Shown here: one piece after another, positions 1 to 7,239 of the stretch | Layout: the number at the start of each line of letters is the position of its first letter | Numbering within the stretch: position 1 is the first letter of the stretch | Source: Campylobacterales bacterium | GTDB taxonomy: Bacteria; Campylobacterota; Campylobacteria; Campylobacterales; QNZT01 | Direction of reading: 5' to 3' | Assembly: GCA_027023305.1 (NCBI GenBank) | Contig: JALVVR010000011.1 | Coordinates: 1 to 60,202 of the forward strand | DNA length: 60,202 bases | Notes under the pieces: model-generated | The model's input: only the letters and a program-made list of their open reading frames with translations | Database searches by the model: none | What the model was told of the DNA's origin: nothing | Program-made: the position numbers and the translations under genes

Positions 1-1
1 A

Positions 2-124
2 AAGGTAAGAACTCCATTTGATGCAGTTCAAAGTTGGTTTCAAACGAAGCCTGAAATATTTAAGATTTTACCTGATGTGTTTTTAAGTAGGTCATATCAT
101 TTGGTACAACGTGGTGAAACTTGA
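2..124 (+). pseudogene. 3' end of an IS481-like transposase, cut by the window edge
   Basis: The plus frame is open from the first bases to a TGA at 122-124 and encodes 40 residues. It contains TPFDAVQSWFQTKPEIF and ends in VQRGET, which resembles the C-terminal tail of IS481-type (rve integrase) transposases. The catalytic DDE region would lie left of the window, so intactness cannot be judged. About 200 bases without a gene separate it from the toxin-antitoxin promoter. The family assignment is from memory of the tail motif only. Confidence 0.42.
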
Positions 125-272
125 CACTTACTTTTTATAAGTCTTTACCAAAAACAACATATTTGATAGATAAATCTCATCATGATAAGTCAACTTGCTT
201 TTCAAAAGATATTTAATATACAAAACTTTCTTATACCTTCTTTTAAAAAAGAAGCAAAATTTCTCAGAAAAT

Positions 273-312
273 TTGACATTCATAGATTTTTAAAGTATAA
301 TTTATATACTTT
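273..312 (+). promoter_or_regulatory. brnTA promoter with overlapping palindromic operator
   Basis: TTGACA (273-278) and TATAAT (296-301) are separated by 17 bases, a consensus sigma-70 promoter. A perfect inverted repeat, AAAGTATA (292-299) and TATACTTT (305-312) with a 5-base spacer, covers the -10 element. The TTG start of the toxin gene follows at 333 with AAAGGA as ribosome-binding site. BrnA-type antitoxins are known to autorepress, so this is the likely operator (inference). Confidence 0.75.
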
Positions 313-332
313 TTTTATATTAAAGGATTTTT

Positions 333-596
333 TTGAAATTTGAGTATGATGAAACTAAAAGCATTAAGAATAAACAAAAGCATGGGATTGATTTTGAAAA
401 AGCAAAAAATCTATGGAAAGATGAAAAGGCTTTAATAGTTCCAGCCAATATTGTAGATAATGAAATTAGATATGCTCTTATTTCTAAGCTTAATGAGAAA
501 TGTTATGTTGCTATTTTTACATTGAGAAATGAAAAATATAGAATAATAAGTGTTAGAAGATGCAGAAAAAATGAGGAGAAAGACTATGCAAAATAA
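333..596 (+). CDS. brnT: BrnT-family ribonuclease toxin
   Basis: The 87-residue protein has the BrnT layout: N-terminal FEYDETKSIKNKQKHGIDF, a central strand-rich part and the C-terminal IISVRRCRKNEEKDY block. BrnT toxins are small RelE-fold ribonucleases that block translation until bound by BrnA. The start is TTG at 333, placed by AAAGGA at 322-327; no ATG fits. The last bases overlap the start of the antitoxin gene, so the two are translationally coupled. The pair lies in a patch of mobile-element debris, as expected for a horizontally acquired module. Family recognition is by sequence pattern. Confidence 0.88.
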   Translation: MKFEYDETKSIKNKQKHGIDFEKAKNLWKDEKALIVPANIVDNEIRYALISKLNEKCYVAIFTLRNEKYRIISVRRCRKNEEKDYAK

Positions 597-858
597 AACA
601 ATATCAGCCAAAGAGTTTGACGAAAGATTTGATAGAGGAGAAGATATAAGTGAATATTTAGATTTTTCAAAAGCTACGAGTGTTATAGATTTTGAAAAAA
701 AGACTATCAAAACTAAAAAAATCAATGTTGATTTTCCTGAAAATATATTAAATTCGTTAGATAATGAAGCTAAGAAAATAGGTGTTACTAGACAATCTAT
801 CATAAAAGTTTGGATTGCAGAGAGATTAAAACAAGAACAGTTACATCAACTAGCATAG
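586..858 (+). CDS. brnA: BrnA-family antitoxin
   Basis: This 90-residue protein pairs with the upstream toxin. The C-terminal half (VDFPENILNSLDNEAKKIGV followed by TRQSIIKVWIAERL) is the ribbon-helix-helix DNA-binding domain of BrnA antitoxins, and the N-terminal part (SAKEFDERFDRGEDISEYLD) is the toxin-wrapping region. The frame is also open from GTG 550 and ATG 571, but GAGGAG at about 573-577 gives correct spacing only for ATG 586, which overlaps the brnT end by 11 bases. It should neutralise BrnT and repress the promoter at 273-301. Confidence 0.87.
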   Translation: MQNKTISAKEFDERFDRGEDISEYLDFSKATSVIDFEKKTIKTKKINVDFPENILNSLDNEAKKIGVTRQSIIKVWIAERLKQEQLHQLA

Positions 859-1165
859 TTTTTAAAGGATAACAAGTACGAGGAGGAGGAATAGAACATT
901 TACCAACCAAAAAAAAAGTCTATCTCTCATGACAAAACAAACATCATGAAGGTAAAGCTTTGCAAACTCTTTTTTGTTCAACACAAGTTTAAAAAGTCCA
1001 AAAGATTTCTAAGAAGCAAAGCTTAGTGCGAATACCTTTGCACAACTTTGAAACAAAAACATTTAGAGAAAAAAACAAACTTGTGTTGCCCAAAAAAGCC
1101 AACTGCTAAAGCAAACATTTAAGAGCCAAAAAGCCCTTTGAACTTTAGCCCAAAGTTTATCGAGT
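859..1165. other. 307-base gap without a recognisable gene
   Basis: No credible ORF is present on either strand between brnA and the orphan ORF at 1166. The dominant structure is the long inverted repeat at 969-1098. Further right, AACTTT-AGCCC-AAAGTT near 1141-1158 forms a small hairpin just before the next ORF. Composition is A-rich and unlike a tRNA or rRNA gene. Confidence 0.6.
969..1098. repeat. 22-bp imperfect inverted repeat spanning 130 bp (attC-like geometry)
   Basis: Positions 969-990 and 1077-1098 are inverted copies matching at 20 of 22 positions; the core CAACACAAGTTT / AAACTTGTGTTG is perfect. Inside are two smaller hairpins, CTAAG...CTTAG and GTGC...GCAC. The left arm contains GTTCAAC (976-982), which fits the integron RYYYAAC core. 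The right arm has GTTGCCC (1085-1091), which does not fully fit GTTRRRY. It follows a toxin-antitoxin gene pair and precedes another small ORF, like a cassette boundary. Other explanations are an IS terminal structure or a strong RNA hairpin. Confidence 0.5.
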
Positions 1166-1489
1166 ATGGCTAACAAGTTAGCTATAACAAAGCCTTGGAT
1201 GATGAATAGGGGTAGAATACAAGCACAAGGTGATGGTACTGAAAAATCTAGTTCTTGGGCAATTAATGGTGATTTTACTAAAACAATGGGGTTAAATAAA
1301 GTAGATGAACTTGAGCAACAATTATCAAGAGCAGAGCTATCAAAAAGAGATATTATGATGAACCCGCAAAATCAGATAAAAATGAGTAAAATCATTTTAC
1401 AGAATTATAGGATTAAAAATGGCAAGAAGAATTTATATAGAAAAATTTATAATAGAGGTAGTGAAGCAAGTCACAGAAAATGCTTATAG
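1166..1489 (+). CDS. Orphan ORF of unknown function, possibly a fragment
   Basis: The 107-residue frame starts with ATG at 1166 and lacks a good ribosome-binding site. Residues 7-60 (KPWMMNRGRIQAQGDGTEKS, a Ser/Trp stretch, then LEQQLSRAELSKRD) read like real protein. They vaguely recall short C-terminal modules of polymorphic toxins, an impression I cannot verify. The last 35 residues look like random coding and overlap the IS3 stub at 1419 in another frame. It is probably the surviving part of a larger gene brought in with the surrounding mobile DNA. No function is assigned. Confidence 0.35.
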   Translation: MANKLAITKPWMMNRGRIQAQGDGTEKSSSWAINGDFTKTMGLNKVDELEQQLSRAELSKRDIMMNPQNQIKMSKIILQNYRIKNGKKNLYRKIYNRGSEASHRKCL

Positions 1490-1598
1490 ACTAACAGATA
1501 CTACTCATAGACTTGGTACAAATCCAAATACACTAAGAACATGGATAAGAAGATTAGAGACACCAAAAGCTATTGCTAAAAATAAAGTTGTGGGGTAG
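1419..1598 (+). pseudogene. N-terminal stub of an IS3-family OrfA transposase
   Basis: A second reading frame encodes 59 residues starting MARRIYIEKFIIEVVKQVTE, followed by RLGTNPNTLRTWIRRLE. This is the helix-turn-helix of transposase_8 / IS3 OrfA proteins. It stops at TAG 1596-1598, before the leucine zipper and without any OrfB, so it cannot transpose. It ends 7 bases before the pheA start codon, so a rearrangement placed IS-derived DNA against the pheA-flagellar operon. Confidence 0.62.
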
Positions 1599-1605
1599 AA
1601 CAAAC

Positions 1606-2670
1606 ATGAATTTAGATGACCTAAGAAACCAAATAGACACTCTAGATAACGAACTTTTAAAACTTCTAAACGAGCGGATGGAAGTAGTCAAAAAAGTAGG
1701 AGAGTTTAAGCATCAAACAAAAGGTGCAATATACCGTCCAGAACGAGAAAAATCTATAATAGACAGATTAGAATCCATGAGTAAAGGACTTTTAAATAAA
1801 GAGGCGATAGAAGCACTATTTATGGAGATTTTTGCAGTTAGTAGAAACTTGGAGCTTCCTGAAAGGATAGCATATCTAGGGCCTGAAGGAAGTTACTCTC
1901 ATCAAGCAGCAGAGCTTAAGTTCGGAGCTATGAGTAACTATCTACCTATCTCTTCGATAGAGGGAGTTTTCAAAGTTTTGCAAAACAAAGAGGCAAAGTT
2001 TGGAGTAGTACCGATAGAAAACAACACTGATGGAGCAGTGGGAGCGACACTTGATAGTTTAGCTAAGTATGACTCACTTATCATTGCAGAAGAGTATATG
2101 GATATACACCACTCATTTGCTACAACTTTGGATGATATAAAAGATATAAAGAGGATTTACTCTCACCCTCAAGGTTATAATCAGTGCATAAACTTTTTAG
2201 ACGAGCACTTTTTAACTGATGTTGAGTTTGTACCAACTCGCTCAACCTCAGCAGCTGCAAAAAGAGCAAAAGAGGATAAAGACTCAGCAGCTATTTGTTC
2301 AAAAATAGCTGCAAAAATCCACCATCTACCAATCCTTTTTGAAAAGATAGAGGATAATGAAGCAAATAGAACTAGATTTTTAGTATTGAGTGATATAAAA
2401 AATGGCAAGAGTAACTTTGATAAAACTTCAATCCTAGCAAAACTAGATGATAAGGCAGGAAGTTTGGTTGATTTTTTACAAAAGTTTAAAGATGTAGGGA
2501 TAAACCTGCTTAAGATAGAGTCTCGTCCTATAAAAGAGGAAAAGTTTAAATCTATGTTCTTTATAGATTTTGAAGGGCATGGAGATGATAAAAGTTTTAA
2601 AAAGCTGTTGGATGATAAGCAAAATATTATAAAATGGCTTGGTAGTTATGTAAATGGAGAATTAAAATGA
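1606..2670 (+). CDS. pheA: Bifunctional chorismate mutase / prephenate dehydratase (P-protein)
   Basis: This enzyme converts chorismate to prephenate and then phenylpyruvate, the committed steps to phenylalanine. In the 354-residue protein, residues 1-85 are the AroQ chorismate mutase helices ([20 protein letters not shown], later YRPEREKSI). Residues 87-265 are the dehydratase ([15 protein letters not shown], then NRTRFLVLS). The remainder is an ACT regulatory domain with KIESRP, the phenylalanine-binding signature. A longer frame from a TTG at 1573 exists, but the family begins MNLDDLR, so ATG 1606 is chosen. It overlaps hisC by 4 bases (ATGA). The upstream DNA is a transposase stub, so its original promoter may be lost. 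Confidence 0.95.
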   Translation: MNLDDLRNQIDTLDNELLKLLNERMEVVKKVGEFKHQTKGAIYRPEREKSIIDRLESMSKGLLNKEAIEALFMEIFAVSRNLELPERIAYLGPEGSYSHQAAELKFGAMSNYLPISSIEGVFKVLQNKEAKFGVVPIENNTDGAVGATLDSLAKYDSLIIAEEYMDIHHSFATTLDDIKDIKRIYSHPQGYNQCINFLDEHFLTDVEFVPTRSTSAAAKRAKEDKDSAAICSKIAAKIHHLPILFEKIEDNEANRTRFLVLSDIKNGKSNFDKTSILAKLDDKAGSLVDFLQKFKDVGINLLKIESRPIKEEKFKSMFFIDFEGHGDDKSFKKLLDDKQNIIKWLGSYVNGELK

Positions 2671-3770
2671 CTTTTAATGAAGAGTTAAAAGATATAACAA
2701 CTTATGAGGGTGGAAAGCCTATAGAGCTTGTTGTAAGAGAATTTGGGATAAAAAGTGAAGATGTGATAAAACTAGCATCAAACGAAAATCCAAATGGTGT
2801 AAGTCCAAAAGTAGTAGAAGTTGTAAAAAACTCTGCAAATCTCATGAGTCAATACCCAGATGACAGTATGTATCGTTTAAAAGATGGACTTGGAAAAAGA
2901 TTTAGTGTGAAAAGCAAAAACATCATCATAGGTGCAGGAAGTGACCAAGTTATAGAGTTTGCTATAAGAGCAAAGGCAAACAAACAAAAAGGGATTTTAA
3001 CTGCTGGTATAACATTTGCGATGTATGAGATATATGCAAAACAGATAGGTGCAAAAGTCTTTAAAACTAACTCAATCACTCATGATTTAGATGAGTTTTA
3101 TGAGACTTATCTAAAAAATAAAGATGAGATTTCTATTATCTTTTTATGCCTTCCAAACAACCCTCTTGGAGAGAGTATCCCAACTAAAGATGTTTATGCT
3201 TTTTTAAAAAAAATAGATAGTGATACTTTAGTTGTAGTAGATGGAGCTTATAATGAGTATGCATCTTTTAAAGATAGCAAGTATGTGATAGATGTTCAAA
3301 ACTTGATAACTACTTTTTCAAATCTCCTATATCTTGGAACTTTTTCAAAAGCTTATGGACTTGGTGGCATGAGAGTTGGGTATGGGATAGCAGATGAGGG
3401 AATTATCCAAACTCTTTATAAGTTAAGACCACCATTTAACATAACAACACTTTCACTTGAAGCAGGAGTTGAAGCACTTAAAGATAGTGAGTTTGTAAAC
3501 TCTTCTATCTCACTTAACTTCAAAGAGATGCAAAAGTATGAAAATTTCTCAAAAGTAAATAAAATATCTTTTATAAATAGCTATACTAATTTTATTACTT
3601 TAATCTTTGATGAAAAATTTAATTCTAAAGAGATAGCAAATATTTTGCTTAAAAAGGGTATAATCGTGCGAGATTTAACATCTTATGGGTTAAATGCCAT
3701 AAGGGTTACTATCGGCAAGCCTAAACAAAATGATATATTTTTGGAGGCTTTTTTAGAAATAATTTCATGA
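2667..3770 (+). CDS. hisC: Histidinol-phosphate aminotransferase
   Basis: This is a fold-type I PLP aminotransferase that makes histidinol phosphate; in Campylobacterota it may also accept aromatic keto acids, which fits its place directly after pheA. Length is 367 residues. The PLP lysine is K228 in [25 protein letters not shown] (38-44) and the NNPLGE loop near 165 are the substrate and cofactor contacts typical of HisC. The ATG sits inside the pheA stop (ATGA overlap), so translation is coupled. fliF follows after 14 bases. Confidence 0.94.
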   Translation: MTFNEELKDITTYEGGKPIELVVREFGIKSEDVIKLASNENPNGVSPKVVEVVKNSANLMSQYPDDSMYRLKDGLGKRFSVKSKNIIIGAGSDQVIEFAIRAKANKQKGILTAGITFAMYEIYAKQIGAKVFKTNSITHDLDEFYETYLKNKDEISIIFLCLPNNPLGESIPTKDVYAFLKKIDSDTLVVVDGAYNEYASFKDSKYVIDVQNLITTFSNLLYLGTFSKAYGLGGMRVGYGIADEGIIQTLYKLRPPFNITTLSLEAGVEALKDSEFVNSSISLNFKEMQKYENFSKVNKISFINSYTNFITLIFDEKFNSKEIANILLKKGIIVRDLTSYGLNAIRVTIGKPKQNDIFLEAFLEIIS

Positions 3771-3784
3771 TTTAGGTAGTACTT

Positions 3785-5452
3785 ATGAACTTTAGCACTC
3801 TTTTGGAGCAGATTACATCACTTGTCAAAAACCTAAGCAAAAAGCAAAGGATAGTGATAGGTGCTTCTACTTTTGCAGTTATCGCTTTTATAGTATTTTT
3901 AGTACTTTATACTGCTAGTAAAAACAAGAGTGATTATGCAATCCTTTTTGATAACATAACCGCAAGTGACTCAGCTCTTGTTATAGACCAGCTTGAAAAA
4001 GATAATATTCCTTATAAAATAGTAAATGACAACACCATAAAAGTACCCAAAAATGTAGTTTATAAAGAGAGAATAACAATAGCTTCTCAAGGTATTCCAA
4101 AAAGCTCTAAAGTTGGATTTGAACTTTTTGACAAGAGTGATTTTGGAGAGACTGAGTTTGCACAAAATATAAAGTATCTAAGAGCATTGGAGGGGGAACT
4201 TTCTAAAACGGTAGAGTCTCTTATTCCTATAAAAGATGCAAAAGTACATATAGCACTTCCAAAAGATAGTGTTTTTACCGAAAAATCTGAACTTCCTACA
4301 GCCTCAGTTGTTTTAACATTAGAGCCATCTATGAAACTATCTTTCAAACAAATAGTAGGTATAAAAAACTTAGTATCAGCCTCAGTCCCTAAACTAAAGA
4401 GCGAAAATGTAAAACTGATAGATGAAAATGGAAATCCACTAGAGAGTGAGGATTTGGGTGGATATGATAATGATTTAGTAAGAGCTCAGATAAAATATAA
4501 AAAATCCTATGAGAAAAGTTTAGAAAAAAAGATAGAAGCAGTGTTGTCTCCTATCATTGGTGGAAAAGAAAAGTTAGTAGCAAAAGTAAATGCTAGTTTT
4601 GATTTTAAGCAAAAAAGAGAAAAGAGTGAGTATTATGACCCTGAAAATGTAGTAAGAAGTGAAAAAACGATAGAGGAAAAAAGAACAGGTGCTTCCAAAA
4701 AAGATAGCCAGGGAGTACCAGGAGCGATTAGCAATATAGGACCAATCCAACCAAACGGAAATAAAAGTGAACAGGAAAAATATTCAAAAAGCTCAACTAC
4801 AACCAACTATGAGGTATCAAAAAAGGTTACAGATGTAAAAGGGGAGTTTGCAACTCTAAAAAGGCTTAGTGTTGCAGTAGTAGTTGACGGAAAATACAAA
4901 GAAGAAAAAGATAAACTAAAGTATATTCCTCTTTCAAAAAGTGAACTAGATAACATAACATCCATAGTAAAAAACTCAGTAGGATTTGAACAAAAAAGAG
5001 GAGACACCGTAAGTGTAAACAACTTTGAGTTTAACCAAAGCTCTTCAAACACACCAAAAAACAAGCTTCAATCTGTAGTTAGTAACTATGTAAATCCATT
5101 TATTCCACTTTTAAAATACTTATTTGCAGGATTGATACTTTTTGTCTTTTATAAAAAGTTTATAGTACCATTTAGTGAAAAAATGCTTGAAAGTTACAAT
5201 GATGATGAGTTAGATGATGACTTAACAGAATCTGAAAAAGAGGTAGAGGAAGAAGAGGATATATCATCTTTAGAAGAGTACAACAAGATGAAGAAAAAAG
5301 TAGAACAAGAACTTGGTATCGGTGGAAGTTTAGATCAAGATGATATAAAACATGAAGTACTTGTTGAAAAGGTTAGAAAAGATATAGATGCTTCACCAGA
5401 AGATATAGCTAAGATTATAAAAACAATGTTAAACAATGACAAAGATGCATAA
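3785..5452 (+). CDS. fliF: Flagellar MS-ring protein FliF
   Basis: FliF forms the inner-membrane MS ring on which the rotor and export gate assemble. The 555-residue protein has a first membrane helix at about residues 22-43, then two ring-building repeats with the SKVGFELFDKSDFGETEFAQ stretch conserved in the family. A second helix at about 440-462 follows, then a very acidic cytoplasmic tail (DDELDDDLTESEKEVEEEED) and a C-terminal FliG-binding segment. It is followed after 9 bases by fliG, whose ribosome-binding site AAGGAA overlaps the fliF stop. Its presence in a pheA-hisC operon matches the order in Campylobacter. Confidence 0.96.
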   Translation: MNFSTLLEQITSLVKNLSKKQRIVIGASTFAVIAFIVFLVLYTASKNKSDYAILFDNITASDSALVIDQLEKDNIPYKIVNDNTIKVPKNVVYKERITIASQGIPKSSKVGFELFDKSDFGETEFAQNIKYLRALEGELSKTVESLIPIKDAKVHIALPKDSVFTEKSELPTASVVLTLEPSMKLSFKQIVGIKNLVSASVPKLKSENVKLIDENGNPLESEDLGGYDNDLVRAQIKYKKSYEKSLEKKIEAVLSPIIGGKEKLVAKVNASFDFKQKREKSEYYDPENVVRSEKTIEEKRTGASKKDSQGVPGAISNIGPIQPNGNKSEQEKYSKSSTTTNYEVSKKVTDVKGEFATLKRLSVAVVVDGKYKEEKDKLKYIPLSKSELDNITSIVKNSVGFEQKRGDTVSVNNFEFNQSSSNTPKNKLQSVVSNYVNPFIPLLKYLFAGLILFVFYKKFIVPFSEKMLESYNDDELDDDLTESEKEVEEEEDISSLEEYNKMKKKVEQELGIGGSLDQDDIKHEVLVEKVRKDIDASPEDIAKIIKTMLNNDKDA

Positions 5453-5461
5453 GGAACTATT

Positions 5462-6493
5462 ATGGAAAGTAAACTAAGTGAAGAGCAAAAAGAGGTCTAT
5501 GAAGCACTTAGCATAAAAGAGAAGTTAGCTATATTTTTAACTGAAATTGGTGATGAAACTACCTCTAGAATCTTTGCAAATCTTGATATGGATCTTATAA
5601 CTGAAATTAGTGCTAGTATAGCTACAGCTAAAAGAGTTGACAAACCCATAGCAACTGCAATCATAGAAGAGTTCTCAGCACTTGTACAGTCAAACAAGTA
5701 TCTAGTAGGTGGTGGTATAGAATATGCAAAAGAGATACTTTTTAAAACATTTCCAGCAGATACTGCTCAACTTATTTTAAATAAACTAACTAAAGATTTA
5801 GGAGAGAGTAAAAGTTTTGGATACTTAAATAAAGTAAAACCAGATCAATTAGCAGGGTTTATACAACAAGAACATCCACAAACTATAGCCCTTATCATAG
5901 CTCACATGGAGCCAAATCTAGCAGCTGAGACCTTGTCTTACTTTGAAGATGATTTAAGAGCTGATATCACTTTGAGGATGGCAAACCTAGGAGATATCTC
6001 TCCAACAATTATCAAAAGAATATCAGCAATCTTAGAGAAAAAACTAGAGTCTTTAACTTCATATAAAGTAGAAGTTGGTGGACCTCGAGCAGTTGCAGAA
6101 GTGCTTAACAAACTTAGTCAAAAAGCTTCTAAAGATACTATTGAAAAGCTTGAAAAAGAGGATTTGGAGTTAGCAAATACTATAAAAGAGCTTATGTTTA
6201 CTTTTGAAGATATCATTAAGCTTGATAAAAATGCTATAAGAGAGATACTAAAAGAGTTAGATAAAAACAACCTCATGATAGCACTAAAAGGTGCAACTGA
6301 TGAGTTGAAGAAGAAGTTTTTAGAAAACATGTCTCAAAGAGCAGCAGAAGCTTTTGAAGAGGAGCTTCAATTTTTAGGTCCAGTTAAAGTAAAAGATGTT
6401 GAAGAAGCTCAAAGAAAGATAGTTGATGAGATACAAAAAATGGTAGAGCTTGGAAAAATCCAAGTAGGTGATGCTGATGAGGTTATAGAATAG
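5462..6493 (+). CDS. fliG: Flagellar motor switch protein FliG
   Basis: FliG sits on the MS ring, contacts the stator through its C-terminal charged helix and couples torque to CheY-dependent switching. The 343-residue length is standard. EHPQTIALIIAHM (137-149) is the conserved middle-domain EHPQ motif. The C-terminal domain (FEDIIKLDKNAIREILKELD, later SQRAAEAFEEEL) carries the torque-helix charges. The stop codon shares its last base with the GTG start of fliH, so the three flagellar genes are tightly coupled. Confidence 0.96.
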   Translation: MESKLSEEQKEVYEALSIKEKLAIFLTEIGDETTSRIFANLDMDLITEISASIATAKRVDKPIATAIIEEFSALVQSNKYLVGGGIEYAKEILFKTFPADTAQLILNKLTKDLGESKSFGYLNKVKPDQLAGFIQQEHPQTIALIIAHMEPNLAAETLSYFEDDLRADITLRMANLGDISPTIIKRISAILEKKLESLTSYKVEVGGPRAVAEVLNKLSQKASKDTIEKLEKEDLELANTIKELMFTFEDIIKLDKNAIREILKELDKNNLMIALKGATDELKKKFLENMSQRAAEAFEEELQFLGPVKVKDVEEAQRKIVDEIQKMVELGKIQVGDADEVIE

Positions 6494-7236
6494 TGGGAAA
6501 GATAATCAGAAACAGTGCAAATCATGAGTATAAAATAGAAAAATTTGTTTTTAAACAGTTTAAAGATGAAAAGACAAAAAAAGTAGATTTATCATCTATT
6601 TTTAATACCTCCAGTGATGAAAAAATATCAAGTGAATTACCACAACAAAAAGATGACTCAAAAACAAATGAACTCCTTTCAAAAGTAGAGGAACTTTCCT
6701 CTCAAGTTGTAAATCTTCAAATGCAACTAGAAGAAAAAGAAAAAGAGCATCAAAAAGAGCTTATACAAGTAAAAGATGAAGCTTATCAAGATGGTATAAA
6801 AGATGCAAAAGAAGCAAATGAAAGTGAAATCGAAGAGTTAAAAATACAATATCTTTCATCTACTACAAAACTTCAAGAGTTAGAATTAGCTATAAAGGAG
6901 AAAATTCCTAAAATTGAAGAGGAACTTATAGAAACTTCTATTATAATAGCCAATAAAGTTATAAAAAAAGAGGTTGAAGAGAACTCATCTCTTGTAGCAA
7001 AGTCGATTACGAAGTATCTTCTAAGTAGTCTTAAAGATGAGCTAAATATAAAAATTTTAGTAAATCCTTTTGATTATGAAGAGGTTTTAAACCAAGAGTC
7101 AAAAGATGGGATAACAGTCCTATCTGATAGCTCTATCCAAAGAGGTGGAGTTGTTATTCTATCTCCTCAAAAAAACTTAGATGGTACTATTTCTACAAGA
7201 TTTAAAAAGACTCTTCAACTTATAAAAGAGAGTTAA
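6493..7236 (+). CDS. fliH: Flagellar assembly protein FliH
   Basis: FliH is the peripheral stator of the flagellar export ATPase FliI. The 247-residue protein starts at GTG 6493, overlapping fliG by one base. The N-terminal third is low complexity; residues 60-135 are a long Glu/Lys-rich coiled coil (VEELSSQVVNLQMQLEEKEK). The C-terminal part (IIANKVIKKEVEENSSLVAK and PFDYEEVLNQ) is the FliH/V-ATPase E-type globular domain. The FliI gene is not in this window. Identification rests on the C-terminal domain and the position after fliG. Confidence 0.92.
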   Translation: MGKIIRNSANHEYKIEKFVFKQFKDEKTKKVDLSSIFNTSSDEKISSELPQQKDDSKTNELLSKVEELSSQVVNLQMQLEEKEKEHQKELIQVKDEAYQDGIKDAKEANESEIEELKIQYLSSTTKLQELELAIKEKIPKIEEELIETSIIIANKVIKKEVEENSSLVAKSITKYLLSSLKDELNIKILVNPFDYEEVLNQESKDGITVLSDSSIQRGGVVILSPQKNLDGTISTRFKKTLQLIKES

Positions 7237-7239
7237 GAT

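Noticed and set aside
432..803. 123-codon minus-strand frame across brnT and brnA
   Set aside because: It opposes two recognisable TA genes with promoter and ribosome-binding sites, and the translation is low-complexity Ser/Ile/Phe.
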